The notes beneath the pieces were generated by a model. That model ran no database searches. It had not been told where the DNA came from and worked only from the letters and a program-made list of their open reading frames with translations. From an uncultured Bacilli bacterium (GTDB taxonomy: Bacteria > Bacillota_I > Bacilli_A > RF39 > UBA660), in contig CAKOJJ010000001.1 in the NCBI GenBank assembly GCA_934089275.1, positions 62,001 to 126,000 of the forward strand: a stretch of DNA of 64,000 nucleotides. The letters run 5' to 3'. The translations under genes and the position numbers were made by a program. Shown here one piece after another: positions 42,101 to 51,524 of the stretch (position 1 is the stretch's first letter; every line of letters starts with the position of its first letter).

Positions 42101-44377
42101 ATGGAAAAAGCGTGGATAGACTATAAAACAGATGAAGAAACTTTTAAAACAATAATGCAATATGAAGAAGAGTTTGTCAGGACTTATATGAAAAAGAAGT
42201 ATGGCAGAAATTATGATGCCACTGCAAATAAAACACCGATGTTAAAAAAAGATGAAGAAAGATTTGCACTAGCATCTCTTTTAGTTCAACTAGATATATT
42301 ATGTGTAGACAAATTAAAATTAAAAAATATGGATTTACAAGCATTCTTTAGTAAACCTGAGAATCTAATGATTAGAAAATTATGTTTAGCCACTGGCTTA
42401 GAAGTTAGTAGTATAGAAAATATAATCAATAAATTTCCAAAAGAAACTCGTACTGTACTAATTTATTTATTTGGAATAAACCGAAAACAAATAAAATTTG
42501 AAGACGCTGAAAGTATATTTAATCTATCAGAAGACGAAATATACAAAATTTTACTAACAGGAGTTAGAAGATTAAAATATGATATTAAATTAGTTCAAGG
42601 AAGTAAAAATGCTGGAAAAATACCGAGTATGATCATAATAGATCTTGAGAAAAAAGGATATTCTAGATCAGAATTAATAAAAGCATTAAACTTATATGAC
42701 GATAGAACTAAATGCACACTACAAAAGTATTACGGATATAATTATTCCTCTGCAAAGTCTCCTATAACGCCTGTTATGCCTGGAGACGAAGAAATCATCA
42801 ATAATGTTTTAACAGGAGAAAATAATATTGACGTACAAGTACAAAAACTAAGAGAAAAACAAGCAAAAGTTATTGAACGAGCAAAAATAAAAAAAGCTGA
42901 AGAAATTATTCCAGAAAGACCTTTCAATATAATAAGGTTTTATAAAAAACAAGGTTATAGTACTTTAGAAATTACAACAGCCTATCATTCATTAAGTAAT
43001 GAAGAACGCACTCTAATAGAAAAACAATTTGATAAAAATTATAACGAAATAAAAGATGCTAAACTAACCGAAGAGGAAAAAGAAACAATTTTTAATCTTA
43101 CAAGAAGCGAAACTCAAGGAATAGGAAAAGCTTTAAAGAATAAATATAAAAAATCAGGTTCTCAAAAAACTACGGTTGATGAAAAACCTATAGAGAATAA
43201 ACCAGCAAAGGCCCCAGCAAAACCAAAAACCGAAACTAAGAAAATAGCAAAGAAACCAAAAGAGGATAAGGCAAATAAACCAGAAAAAGTGCTTCCATCA
43301 AAACTTGATGAGGTTAAAAATAAGAAGGCACAAGCCAAGAAATATAAATCCATTAACGAATGTAAAACTTTGAATGAATTCTACAAACAATTTGGCTTTG
43401 ACGATGAAGATCTAGAAAGCGTTTATAAAGTCTTACCACGTGGTGCACTAAGACACTTTGAGAATTACATAGACGTTCAATATGTAGATGGTAATAATCA
43501 TGTGTTCAAAATCAAAAAATTCGTTCCTACAAGTGATGTAACTGCAAGACAATATTTAAAATACACTATATTAATACCTTTAACTAAGCATAGAGTTGCC
43601 AAAGGAAAGAATTTAGATATGGAAAAAATTCCAACGTATGTTTTGAATAAACTTAAGAACTGTAAACATCAACAAAAAATTATATTTAGTGAGTATAAGA
43701 CCTTAAATGAGTATTATGAAGCCCGTGGATTAGACAGCGCAACATTAAAATATGTGTATTCAAAAACAAGAACAGGAAAAGATTATTTTGATGAATTTAT
43801 CGATATAGTTAAAACCGATAATGGCAGATGTATATTTAAAATCAAAAAACCGATAGACCGAAATAACACATCAGTTTTTAAATATTTTACTCAAATATTA
43901 CCACAACAAATAACTAGGAATCACGTCAAATTTTTATCAAGCGAAACTCAAATTGTTGAAGAAAGAGAAACTTTACCTATAAATGACCGTGATACTTCTT
44001 TAAATACAACTGTTGATAGTCAAACGACCAATATAGAATCATCAATTGACTTAAAAATTTATATGGGTGAATACATAACTTCAGTAAAAGAAACTAATAT
44101 TATTACACGAGAATTAATAATGAGTCTTGGATTGCCTAAACGTTATGAGTATTTTCTTTTAAATGAATTTGTTGCAAATAAAAACAATAATATAAGTTTG
44201 GATGAAGAGGCAGAGATTTTAAATCTAGATGCAATTGAATTATGCAAAATATTAATAGAAGCAATTGAACTATTAAAAGCAAAAATAAATAGCATACTAA
44301 TGATTAATAATTTCGAAACCCATCAAACTCCAAAAACCGATGATGGAGAAACAAACCTAAAAAAAGCGTTGAATTAA
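42101..44377 (+). CDS. Large helical repeat protein A of a three-member paralogous family
   Basis: 758 residues from ATG 42101, where GAGGT is well placed. Not a recognised family. The opening MEKAWIDYKTDEETFKTI is shared with the paralogue at 49866. Segment 105-165 (FPKETRTVLIYLFGINRKQI...LSEDEIYKILLTGVRRLK) and segment 655-735 (LPKRYEYFLLNEF...ISLDEEAEILNLDAIELCKIL) look like sigma-70 region 4 helix-turn-helix folds. Between them lie repeats of the form FY..GY...el..a...L......l.kyy, and two copies of TLNEYY..RG......VYSK...Y.D..ID with FKIKK. A Lys/Pro-rich linker (about 345-400) is very basic. No signal or membrane segment: a cytoplasmic, possibly nucleic-acid-binding scaffold. Confidence 0.7.
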   Translation: MEKAWIDYKTDEETFKTIMQYEEEFVRTYMKKKYGRNYDATANKTPMLKKDEERFALASLLVQLDILCVDKLKLKNMDLQAFFSKPENLMIRKLCLATGLEVSSIENIINKFPKETRTVLIYLFGINRKQIKFEDAESIFNLSEDEIYKILLTGVRRLKYDIKLVQGSKNAGKIPSMIIIDLEKKGYSRSELIKALNLYDDRTKCTLQKYYGYNYSSAKSPITPVMPGDEEIINNVLTGENNIDVQVQKLREKQAKVIERAKIKKAEEIIPERPFNIIRFYKKQGYSTLEITTAYHSLSNEERTLIEKQFDKNYNEIKDAKLTEEEKETIFNLTRSETQGIGKALKNKYKKSGSQKTTVDEKPIENKPAKAPAKPKTETKKIAKKPKEDKANKPEKVLPSKLDEVKNKKAQAKKYKSINECKTLNEFYKQFGFDDEDLESVYKVLPRGALRHFENYIDVQYVDGNNHVFKIKKFVPTSDVTARQYLKYTILIPLTKHRVAKGKNLDMEKIPTYVLNKLKNCKHQQKIIFSEYKTLNEYYEARGLDSATLKYVYSKTRTGKDYFDEFIDIVKTDNGRCIFKIKKPIDRNNTSVFKYFTQILPQQITRNHVKFLSSETQIVEERETLPINDRDTSLNTTVDSQTTNIESSIDLKIYMGEYITSVKETNIITRELIMSLGLPKRYEYFLLNEFVANKNNNISLDEEAEILNLDAIELCKILIEAIELLKAKINSILMINNFETHQTPKTDDGETNLKKALN

Positions 44378-44391
44378 ATTTCAACGTTTTT
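44361..44391. terminator. Bidirectional terminator between repeat protein A and gpsA
   Basis: GCGTTGAA and TTCAACGT arms flanked by A-run and T-run, so it can serve both convergent genes. The left arm encodes the last codons of repeat protein A. A closely similar hairpin ends its paralogue at 51303. Confidence 0.7.
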
Positions 44392-45364
44392 ATTTGCTCA
44401 TAAGGAAGTTTACTAAAATATTTGGATCAGCTCCATTTATTACTATGTCATAAATTATATCAATTACAGGCATTTCCACCTTTTTCTTACGAAGTAGGGC
44501 ATATATACTATTAAGTGTGTAATAACCTTCCACAGTGGTTGTATTTATGTATTCTAAAGCTTTTTTAGTATCTTTCTTACCAAGTAATACTCCATATGTA
44601 TAATTACGGGACTTTTCACTTGTAGCTGTTAGTAATAAATCTCCAACACCAGCAAAAGAAAGAATAGTCTTTTTATTACCATCAAGATTATCGATAAGCT
44701 CTTTTATATCATGTAGAGATTCTGTTATCAGAAAACTTCTTGTTGATTCTTTATAACCTAAGCCATCTAAAATACCAGCAGCAATTGCAATGACATTTTT
44801 TATAGAACCACAAATTTCTATACCAACAACATCATTTGTATCTCTTAATTTTATATTCGTGTTTTTATATGCTTCATGAACTAATTTAGCTGTGCCTTTA
44901 TTTTTAGTAGCTAAAGCTAAACCAACAGGTTCTAAGTAGGCTATGTCTATCGCGAAAGATGGACCAGATATAACCCCAAGTTTGTTTGTTGGAATAATGT
45001 TTTGAAATATTTCATCAATAAATAAACATGTCTTTTGTTCGATACCTTTAGAACCAATAACAAAATGCATATTTCTAGTTATATATTCTTTCATATTTTC
45101 ACATACACTCGAAACATATTTAGCAGCTACCATTATAAATACTAAATCAGTGTTCTTTAAGACTTCTTCATAAGAAGTGGAAAACGAAATCTTATCAGGT
45201 ATTGTTATACCACCTAAATCTTTAAAACTCTTTCGTGACTTTTCAATTCTATTTAAAGATTCGTCACTTTCAGACCACATTTTTATATTATTTCCTTCAT
45301 TTTGAGCAAGAGCAACAGCCATGGCAATACCATAAACTCCTGTTCCAATTATTGCTATATTCAT
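44390..45364 (-). CDS. gpsA: NAD(P)-dependent glycerol-3-phosphate dehydrogenase
   Basis: 324 residues. Makes sn-glycerol 3-phosphate from dihydroxyacetone phosphate for phospholipids. Rossmann motif IGTGVYGIAMAVALAQNEG, GSKGIEQKT, SGPSFAIDI, GSIKNVIAIAAGILDGLG (catalytic Lys in GSIKN) and FAGVGDLLLTATSEKSRNYTYG (substrate-binding D and SRN). The NxxAALITRG segment is replaced by YKESTRSFLITES, a divergence from most GpsA. Overlaps rarA by 4 nt, so the two are coupled, an odd pairing. Confidence 0.93.
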   Translation of the reverse strand: MNIAIIGTGVYGIAMAVALAQNEGNNIKMWSESDESLNRIEKSRKSFKDLGGITIPDKISFSTSYEEVLKNTDLVFIMVAAKYVSSVCENMKEYITRNMHFVIGSKGIEQKTCLFIDEIFQNIIPTNKLGVISGPSFAIDIAYLEPVGLALATKNKGTAKLVHEAYKNTNIKLRDTNDVVGIEICGSIKNVIAIAAGILDGLGYKESTRSFLITESLHDIKELIDNLDGNKKTILSFAGVGDLLLTATSEKSRNYTYGVLLGKKDTKKALEYINTTTVEGYYTLNSIYALLRKKKVEMPVIDIIYDIVINGADPNILVNFLMSK

Positions 45365-46554
45365 TTTTTCATCTCCTCATGTATATTTACTAAATTCTTT
45401 TCATATTTATTATTTCTAGGTTTAAAATATTTTCTATTCTTAATTTCAGTTGGAAGATATTGTTGATCAACCCACGAATTTTTATAATCGTGTGGATATT
45501 TATAATCCTTAGAATTGGTTTTTAACCAAGACGGAACACGTCCATTAACACCATTGGAAATATCATTAATTGCCTCATCTAAAGCTAGATGAGCCGAATT
45601 AGATTTTGGTGATAAAGCCATTTCTGTAACTATTGTACCTAAAGGAATACGTGCTTCAGGCAAACCAACAAGATTAGCTGCTTCAATCGCAGCCATAACT
45701 TTGGGACCAATACCAGGGTTAGCAAGACCAATATCTTCATAAGCTATAACACTCAATCTTCTAAATATTATGTCCAAATCCCCGATAACTATTAATCTTC
45801 CTAAATAGTAAAGAGCAGCATCCACATCACTTCCACGAATACTTTTTTGTAAAGCGCTTATTAAGTCATAGTGTGCATCTCCATCTTGATCTCCGTCTAA
45901 GATAACTTTAGGATTAATATTTTGAATTAAATCAGTTGTAATAATTCCGTCTTTAGTAGAGTAGTAAGCAACCTCTAATAAACTTAGAGATGCACGAACA
46001 TCTCCATTTACTAGTGAAGCAATATATTCAAGTGTTTCATCGCTTACATTTATTTTATCCAATTTTGTACAAGCTCTTTTTAAACAAACTACAATATCTT
46101 CTTTACTAACTGGTTTAAGTTCAAATATTTGAACACGGCTACGTATGGCTGGATTTATTTTAAAATAAGGATTTGATGTTGTAAGACCAATCAAGGTAAT
46201 AAGTCCATTTTCTAAGTAGGGAAGAAGTATATCTTGTTTATCTTTATTCATACGGTGTATTTCATCAACAATTAAAACAAGGGAACCATACATTTTAGCT
46301 TCTTCAATAGCTACATCAAAATCGCTTTTATTATTAATTACTGCATTAAGCATACGATATTTAATTCCAAGCTCATTCACTATGGCATAAGCAAGCGTAG
46401 TTTTGCCTGTTCCTGGAGGACCATATAGTATCATCGAAAATATATGTTTATTATTAACTAAATTTCTTATAATTTTATCTTCACCAACCAAATGTCTTTG
46501 CCCGACAACATCATCTAAGCATTTTGGTCTTAAAGCATTAGCAAGAAGTTCCAT
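45361..46554 (-). CDS. rarA: Replication-associated recombination protein RarA (MgsA)
   Basis: 397 residues from ATG 46554, spaced behind GGTGAT. A clamp-loader-like AAA+ ATPase active at stalled forks. LRPKCLDDVVGQRHLVG at the N-terminus, Walker A YGPPGTGKTTLAYA, Walker B LIVDEIHRMNKDKQD, sensor TTSNPYFKINPAIRSR, and the C-terminal tetramerisation region with AYEDIGLANP and MALSPKSNSAHLALDEA. Coupled to gpsA. In Bacillus rarA (yrvN) also lies near tcdA and the 6S RNA. Confidence 0.94.
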   Translation of the reverse strand: MELLANALRPKCLDDVVGQRHLVGEDKIIRNLVNNKHIFSMILYGPPGTGKTTLAYAIVNELGIKYRMLNAVINNKSDFDVAIEEAKMYGSLVLIVDEIHRMNKDKQDILLPYLENGLITLIGLTTSNPYFKINPAIRSRVQIFELKPVSKEDIVVCLKRACTKLDKINVSDETLEYIASLVNGDVRASLSLLEVAYYSTKDGIITTDLIQNINPKVILDGDQDGDAHYDLISALQKSIRGSDVDAALYYLGRLIVIGDLDIIFRRLSVIAYEDIGLANPGIGPKVMAAIEAANLVGLPEARIPLGTIVTEMALSPKSNSAHLALDEAINDISNGVNGRVPSWLKTNSKDYKYPHDYKNSWVDQQYLPTEIKNRKYFKPRNNKYEKNLVNIHEEMKK

Positions 46555-46641
46555 ATATATCACCATAAATAATTATATCATAAGGCCTTATCTATTTTGT
46601 AAATTTTTCAAAAATTTGTTATTATTAATATGGTGAAACGT

Positions 46642-47514
46642 ATGAATGATATCTATATAAGTGACTTTTTATCATATTTAGAAGTAGAAGCAAATTATTC
46701 AGAAAATACAATTAGGTCATATGAAAATGATTTAAATAAATTTGAAGAATATTATAAAAAGAAAGATTTACTAAAAATAACATCTAAAGATATAGATAAA
46801 TTCATTCAAACTTTAAACGATTTAGCACCTTCAACTGTAAGTCATAATATTTCTAGTTTAAAAACTTTTTATTCATACTTTTTAAAACTTGGACGTATAA
46901 GTGCCAATCCAACTGATGGAATAAAATCACCTAAATTAGGAATTCATTTGCCAACATATTTAACTATTGATGAAATAAATAAACTTTTGGACATTGAAGT
47001 AACTGATGCTTTTTCCTCAAGAAACAAAGCTATACTTGAGCTTATGTATGCAACAGGCTTAAGAATAAGCGAGGTTATAACTCTAGAATTCAAAAACATT
47101 GATTATGAGGAATGCATTGTAAGAGTTATGGGGAAAGGTTCCAAAGAGCGAATCGTCCCTATAAACAATTATGCAATAAAATATTTAAAAGATTATATCG
47201 ACAACTATAGACCTGAACTTGTAAAAAACGAAATAAATAATTACATATTTTTAAATAACCACGGACGTATGTTAACAAGACAAGGAATATTTAAGATGAT
47301 TAAAAATTATGCTTCTATAAAAGGTATAAAAAAAACAATCGGACCCCATACTCTTAGACATACTTTTGCAACTCATTTATTAGAAAACGGAGCAGATCTA
47401 AGAGTAATACAAGAACTTCTTGGCCATTCTGATATCTCGACAACTCAAATATATACTCATTTAACTAACGAAGCCTTGCACAACGAGTATAAAAAATACT
47501 TTCCAAGGGATTAA
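46642..47514 (+). CDS. xerD: Tyrosine recombinase XerD/XerC type
   Basis: 290 residues from ATG 46642, spaced behind GGTGAAA. Xer recombinases resolve chromosome dimers at dif. The N-terminal SAM-like core-binding domain (YLEVEANYSENTIRSYENDL) is followed by the catalytic domain with Arg in ATGLRISEV, Lys in GKGSKERIVPI, HTLRHTFATHLL (HxxR), LLGHSDISTTQIYTH (His and the Tyr nucleophile). Length and site fit XerD better than a phage integrase, and no att site or phage gene is nearby. Confidence 0.88.
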   Translation: MNDIYISDFLSYLEVEANYSENTIRSYENDLNKFEEYYKKKDLLKITSKDIDKFIQTLNDLAPSTVSHNISSLKTFYSYFLKLGRISANPTDGIKSPKLGIHLPTYLTIDEINKLLDIEVTDAFSSRNKAILELMYATGLRISEVITLEFKNIDYEECIVRVMGKGSKERIVPINNYAIKYLKDYIDNYRPELVKNEINNYIFLNNHGRMLTRQGIFKMIKNYASIKGIKKTIGPHTLRHTFATHLLENGADLRVIQELLGHSDISTTQIYTHLTNEALHNEYKKYFPRD

Positions 47515-47552
47515 AGTTATGTTATAATAGCGAACCAAAGGCGATGTGAATT

Positions 47553-49850
47553 ATGGAAAGAATAAAAAGAATAAATCGAATGTTTAATGGAACAGATCAA
47601 GAATTAAGGACAATATATAAATATGAAACTGAATTAGTAAGAGATCAATTGGAAAATCAATTTTCTGATTTTTTTACTAGAAAGAAAAGAATTCATTTAT
47701 GTGAATATGAAAAACTTATGTTTCCTATCGTTCAAGAAATCATGAATATAGACCTTATTTGTATCCGCAAATTAGAAGACGAATCTAACATTGAATCATT
47801 TTTACGTGGAACAAACATTATAGAACGTATTAAATTTGCATATGACATAGATAATGAAACAATGGAAAAGAATTTTAATAGGATTCCCAATAAAGCTAAA
47901 AAAGCTATTGAGTTGCTATTTAATTTAACTGATGAAAACTTAACTGTTGAAGAAATTCTTGAAGTATTAGATACAGATTATGATGGTCTTAATAGAATAG
48001 TTAAAAATAACTTACGTTTCTTATTTTTTAATTCCCCAAAGGAAGCACAAACAAATAAATCTCAAAAAAGTGTTTTTGTTATACCAAGATATTTTTTCAA
48101 ATATTTTGAAAAAATGGGATATTTTTATGACGATATCTATTTTGCAGTTGAATCTTGTACAGATAGTATAAAAAATACATTAAAGAAAATATATGGTGAA
48201 TTTTATAACGATGTAAAAAATATCAAAGCAACTTTAACAAATGAAGATATTCAAAATTTAAAAAATGTATTTATTAGTCCAGATAAATGCCTTATACATT
48301 CTATCAAAGAAATAAACAAATCAATAAAAATACCAAGCTATACAGGATCAATAAGACATTTTGACTTAATGAATTATTATATTAGTATAGGTTATTCAAA
48401 AGAAATAGTAGTTGAAGTTTTTAAAGAATTATCTCCATTAAATAAACAAATACTAGATTTATATTTTCAATCAAATCACACATTAAAACCTCATCAAGTT
48501 TTGAAATTTGGACAAATGCTTAGAGCAGGTGAAGCAAGTAAAGTATATAATTTGCTATTCAATCCAAATGAAGGTATTCAACAAGCTTTAAAAGACAAAT
48601 CAAATATCCACAGTTCTACATGTTGTAGTGACACTGGAATGATAATAGATGTTTATCAATTCTATGAAAATCTTGGTTATGAAAGAGAAACTGTAAAAAA
48701 GGCATTAAAACAAATCGATGTTGACACATTAAAAGCAATCTTGAAATTTTACGATGAAAACCTTCTATTGAGAGAATCTTATTCACAAAACGCTCAATTT
48801 CAAAAAATTATTTCATCAACATTAATAAATCCAACTTCCTATATCGCAAAAAATATCTTAGATGATAAAATTTTACCTAACTACAATGATAATATAAATG
48901 AAAAAGTTTATACAAATGGATATATTCATTTAGGTATACGAGGAATACCAGCAAACTATGTAAATCACGCAATTTCTTTATTAGATCCTTGCGATAGAGC
49001 CGTATTAAATAAATATTACACTAGCAAATTTCACTTACGTGACGAGATTGCCATTAACGAACAAGAACTAGATGCATTATTTGATAAACTAATATATTTA
49101 GCTATTAACTACAATGAAATAATAAAAAAGAGTAGAGAAGAAAAATGTCAAAAGGCACAAGATGTACTTATTAACATAGGTTGTTCTAAAGACGCCGTTA
49201 TGTATGTAATCAATGATTTGGATACTTCAACAATTGAAAAAATAATATCTTCAGTAAAACCTAAAAAGAATACATCTAGTGGAACAGGGTTATTGTTAAC
49301 ACAATTCATTATTAAAAGCGAATATGTTGCTAAAATTTGCAATTTAAAAGATTTTATAATATCTCTAGGATACACAGACAAAGAATTTACTGAATTTTTA
49401 GATGTTATTAATAAGTATTCAAGAAGATTTGAATTATCTGCTTATTTTGATTTAGATACATTTGAACTAAAAAGTGAATATCGTTTTGATAAAGAAACTC
49501 TAGAGGATTTACGCCATCATTTAGATTACTTCTTATCAATATTCATTCACCATAAAGAAAATCAATCAAATATCGCTAATATTGATAATGTATATTATTC
49601 AATATTAAACGATGTTAGTGTCAAAACTAAAAACTGCATAATAGACAATAAAGGATTTAAAGCAAGTGTTTATCAAAAATTTCCTAGTAGAAATATAAAC
49701 TATTATGTGTTATTATCAAATCGTATATCATCTAATTCGTTTGATGGACTTACTGAACTATTAATCTATAGAGCATTATTTAATAATGCATATAAAGAGT
49801 ACATAGGAATCGAAACAGAACTAAAGAAAACCTTAGTTGATAACAAATAA
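47553..49850 (+). CDS. Large helical repeat protein B of the paralogous family
   Basis: 765 residues. Unrecognised. The N-terminal 160 residues align in layout with those of the paralogues at 42101 and 49866 (YKYETELVRDQLENQF..., IPNKAKKAIELLFNLTDENLTVEEILEVLDTDYDGL). After that come at least six degenerate units with the pattern F/Y...GY....v..A...L....k..l..yY, for example YFEKMGYFYDDIYFAVES, YYISIGYSKEIVVEVFKE, FYENLGYERETVKKALKQ and FIISLGYTDKEFTEFLDV. All helical, charged, without signal peptide, membrane helix or catalytic motif. It lacks the RG/FKIKK repeat type of the other two. It starts 38 nt after xerD and ends 15 nt before its paralogue. Confidence 0.7.
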   Translation: MERIKRINRMFNGTDQELRTIYKYETELVRDQLENQFSDFFTRKKRIHLCEYEKLMFPIVQEIMNIDLICIRKLEDESNIESFLRGTNIIERIKFAYDIDNETMEKNFNRIPNKAKKAIELLFNLTDENLTVEEILEVLDTDYDGLNRIVKNNLRFLFFNSPKEAQTNKSQKSVFVIPRYFFKYFEKMGYFYDDIYFAVESCTDSIKNTLKKIYGEFYNDVKNIKATLTNEDIQNLKNVFISPDKCLIHSIKEINKSIKIPSYTGSIRHFDLMNYYISIGYSKEIVVEVFKELSPLNKQILDLYFQSNHTLKPHQVLKFGQMLRAGEASKVYNLLFNPNEGIQQALKDKSNIHSSTCCSDTGMIIDVYQFYENLGYERETVKKALKQIDVDTLKAILKFYDENLLLRESYSQNAQFQKIISSTLINPTSYIAKNILDDKILPNYNDNINEKVYTNGYIHLGIRGIPANYVNHAISLLDPCDRAVLNKYYTSKFHLRDEIAINEQELDALFDKLIYLAINYNEIIKKSREEKCQKAQDVLINIGCSKDAVMYVINDLDTSTIEKIISSVKPKKNTSSGTGLLLTQFIIKSEYVAKICNLKDFIISLGYTDKEFTEFLDVINKYSRRFELSAYFDLDTFELKSEYRFDKETLEDLRHHLDYFLSIFIHHKENQSNIANIDNVYYSILNDVSVKTKNCIIDNKGFKASVYQKFPSRNINYYVLLSNRISSNSFDGLTELLIYRALFNNAYKEYIGIETELKKTLVDNK

Positions 49851-49865
49851 ATATAGAGGTGAATT

Positions 49866-51320
49866 ATGGAGAAAGCTTGGATTGATTATAAAACAGATGA
49901 AGAAACATTTAAAACAATAGTAAATTATGAAGAAGACTTTGTTTATGACATGATGAGAAAGAAATATGGAAAAGATTTTGATGGAATAAACGTAAAAAGT
50001 TCGATTAAAAGAAGCGAGATTTATAAATATAATCTTGCTGATGATTTAATAAAACTAGATGTATTATGTGCTGAAAAACTTAAAGCAAAAGGTAAAAATA
50101 TAGCTGGTTTTTTTAGAAACAGTACTGACTTAATGTTGAGAAAATTATGCACAGCTTATGATCTAAACTCAACAGAATTGGACGGGGTCATTACCTGTAT
50201 TTCTTCAGAATATCGTGATATTTTTGTATACGCTTCTGGAATTAATAGAAAAAAAGTCAAAATGCCAGTAATTGTATCAATGTTTAATACTACCACTGAT
50301 GATGCTTACATGAAAATAGCATTTGCGTTGCGTGAAATAGAAAAAATTGTAAAAGACAGAAAAAACAGACTAACAGAGAGTTCTCAAAAGAAAACAACTA
50401 TTCCAAATTTATCACAAAAACACTACGGTCAAAATCTCGATAAGATTAAATCTCCAATAAGTCCAGCACCAAAAGAAGCCGAAAAAGCAATCTTAAATGT
50501 TCAACACGGATCCAACAGTGGCATTGAAAAAATAAAACAAACTGAAACTTCTGAAATTCAAGAAAAACAAGAAAATCCACAAATTGAAGTGTCTAAAACT
50601 AATCCAAAAGAAAATCCAAGTAGCAATGGAGATGGTAAAATGCATAAAAGAAAAAACGTGCCAATAGATAAACACCAAACATTAAATGAATATTATCAAG
50701 CACGTGGTTTTAGTAAAGAAGCCTTAGAAAATTTATATAGTAAATTAACAGCTCGTGGAAAAGCATATTTTGATAAATATATTGAAGTTATTGAAAACGA
50801 TGACAATACTCACACTTTTAAAATCAAAAAGGCAATTCCTAAATATGATAAAGACTCACGTGATTATTTTACAAAAAGCGCCTGTGCAGTCTTAAGCAAA
50901 TTTTCAAATACTGAAGCAGTATCTACAGAAATAGAAACCATAAAACCAACAAAAGAAAATGATAATAAACCATCTATAGATTTAAAGAATAATGTAACTG
51001 CTTACCTAAGCGCATTAAAACTTTCAAAGATTATAACTAGAGAATTAATTATAAACCTTCAATTACCTAAAAAATATGAGTATTTTCTTTTAACTGAATT
51101 TGATACAAATGGTAATAATGAATTCAGTTTGGAAGAAGAAGCAGAATTTTTAAATATGAGTGTTGAAGAGTTATGTAAACATTTAATTGAATCAATTGAA
51201 TATTTAAAAACTCAATTAAATGATAAGTTATCAATGGATAAAAGTAGAGTAGGAAAGTTATTAAACAGCAATACTCAACCAGATGACGGAGAAGTAGACA
51301 TGAAAAAAACGTTGAATTAA
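49866..51320 (+). CDS. Helical repeat protein C of the paralogous family
   Basis: 484 residues, a shorter relative of the protein at 42101. The first 16 residues are identical (MEKAWIDYKTDEETFK), the middle keeps one TLNEYYQARGFSKEALENLYSK unit with FKIKKAIPKY, and the C-terminus (IITRELIINLQLPKKYEYFLL, then FSLEEEAEFLNMSVEELCKHL) repeats the sigma region 4-like module. A Glu/Lys/Asn-rich linker replaces the Lys/Pro linker of protein A. AGAGGTG upstream; probably co-transcribed with protein B. Unknown function. Confidence 0.7.
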   Translation: MEKAWIDYKTDEETFKTIVNYEEDFVYDMMRKKYGKDFDGINVKSSIKRSEIYKYNLADDLIKLDVLCAEKLKAKGKNIAGFFRNSTDLMLRKLCTAYDLNSTELDGVITCISSEYRDIFVYASGINRKKVKMPVIVSMFNTTTDDAYMKIAFALREIEKIVKDRKNRLTESSQKKTTIPNLSQKHYGQNLDKIKSPISPAPKEAEKAILNVQHGSNSGIEKIKQTETSEIQEKQENPQIEVSKTNPKENPSSNGDGKMHKRKNVPIDKHQTLNEYYQARGFSKEALENLYSKLTARGKAYFDKYIEVIENDDNTHTFKIKKAIPKYDKDSRDYFTKSACAVLSKFSNTEAVSTEIETIKPTKENDNKPSIDLKNNVTAYLSALKLSKIITRELIINLQLPKKYEYFLLTEFDTNGNNEFSLEEEAEFLNMSVEELCKHLIESIEYLKTQLNDKLSMDKSRVGKLLNSNTQPDDGEVDMKKTLN

Positions 51321-51336
51321 TCATCAACGTTTTTTT
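51303..51336 (+). terminator. Terminator of repeat protein C
   Basis: AAAACGTTGA and TCAACGTTTT arms around the stop, then T-run; nearly the same hairpin as at 44361. It can also work in the opposite direction for the small minus-strand gene at 51338. Confidence 0.7.
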
Positions 51337-51337
51337 A

Positions 51338-51421
51338 TTATTCTTCTGTAGTTTCAGAATCTCTATGACATTTATTAGATCTTTTACATTTAGAAGTTCT
51401 ATTTGTCTTTTTAGTTTTCAT
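51338..51421 (-). CDS. Tiny Lys/Thr/Cys-rich protein, 27 residues
   Basis: A 27-codon ORF starting MKTKKTNRTSKCKRSNKCH with a perfect AGGAGGT 9 nt upstream. It is very basic with two cysteines in K-C-K-R-S-N-K-C-H, then an acidic tail. No known family is recognised; its build recalls the basic region of the 56-residue protein at 54563. The ribosome site and the terminator that ends at its stop make it likely to be expressed. Confidence 0.5.
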   Translation of the reverse strand: MKTKKTNRTSKCKRSNKCHRDSETTEE

Positions 51422-51524
51422 AAAATCTTACCTCCTACAATTATTATGTACAAGATGTTTTTAATTATAATAAAAAAATACGAATTTAAGAATAATATTT
51501 TTGCTTTTCTAATAAATATATAAT

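Noticed and set aside
46642..47514. xerD-like gene as a phage or integrative element integrase, with the flanking repeat-protein genes as cargo.
   Set aside because: No tRNA or att-like direct repeat, no phage gene and no excision gene is near. Length and motifs fit housekeeping XerC/XerD, and gpsA and rarA next to it are core genes.
42101..51320. Repeat proteins as alternative sigma factors.
   Set aside because: Only region 4-like modules are suggested; no region 2 with core-binding and -10 melting motifs is seen.
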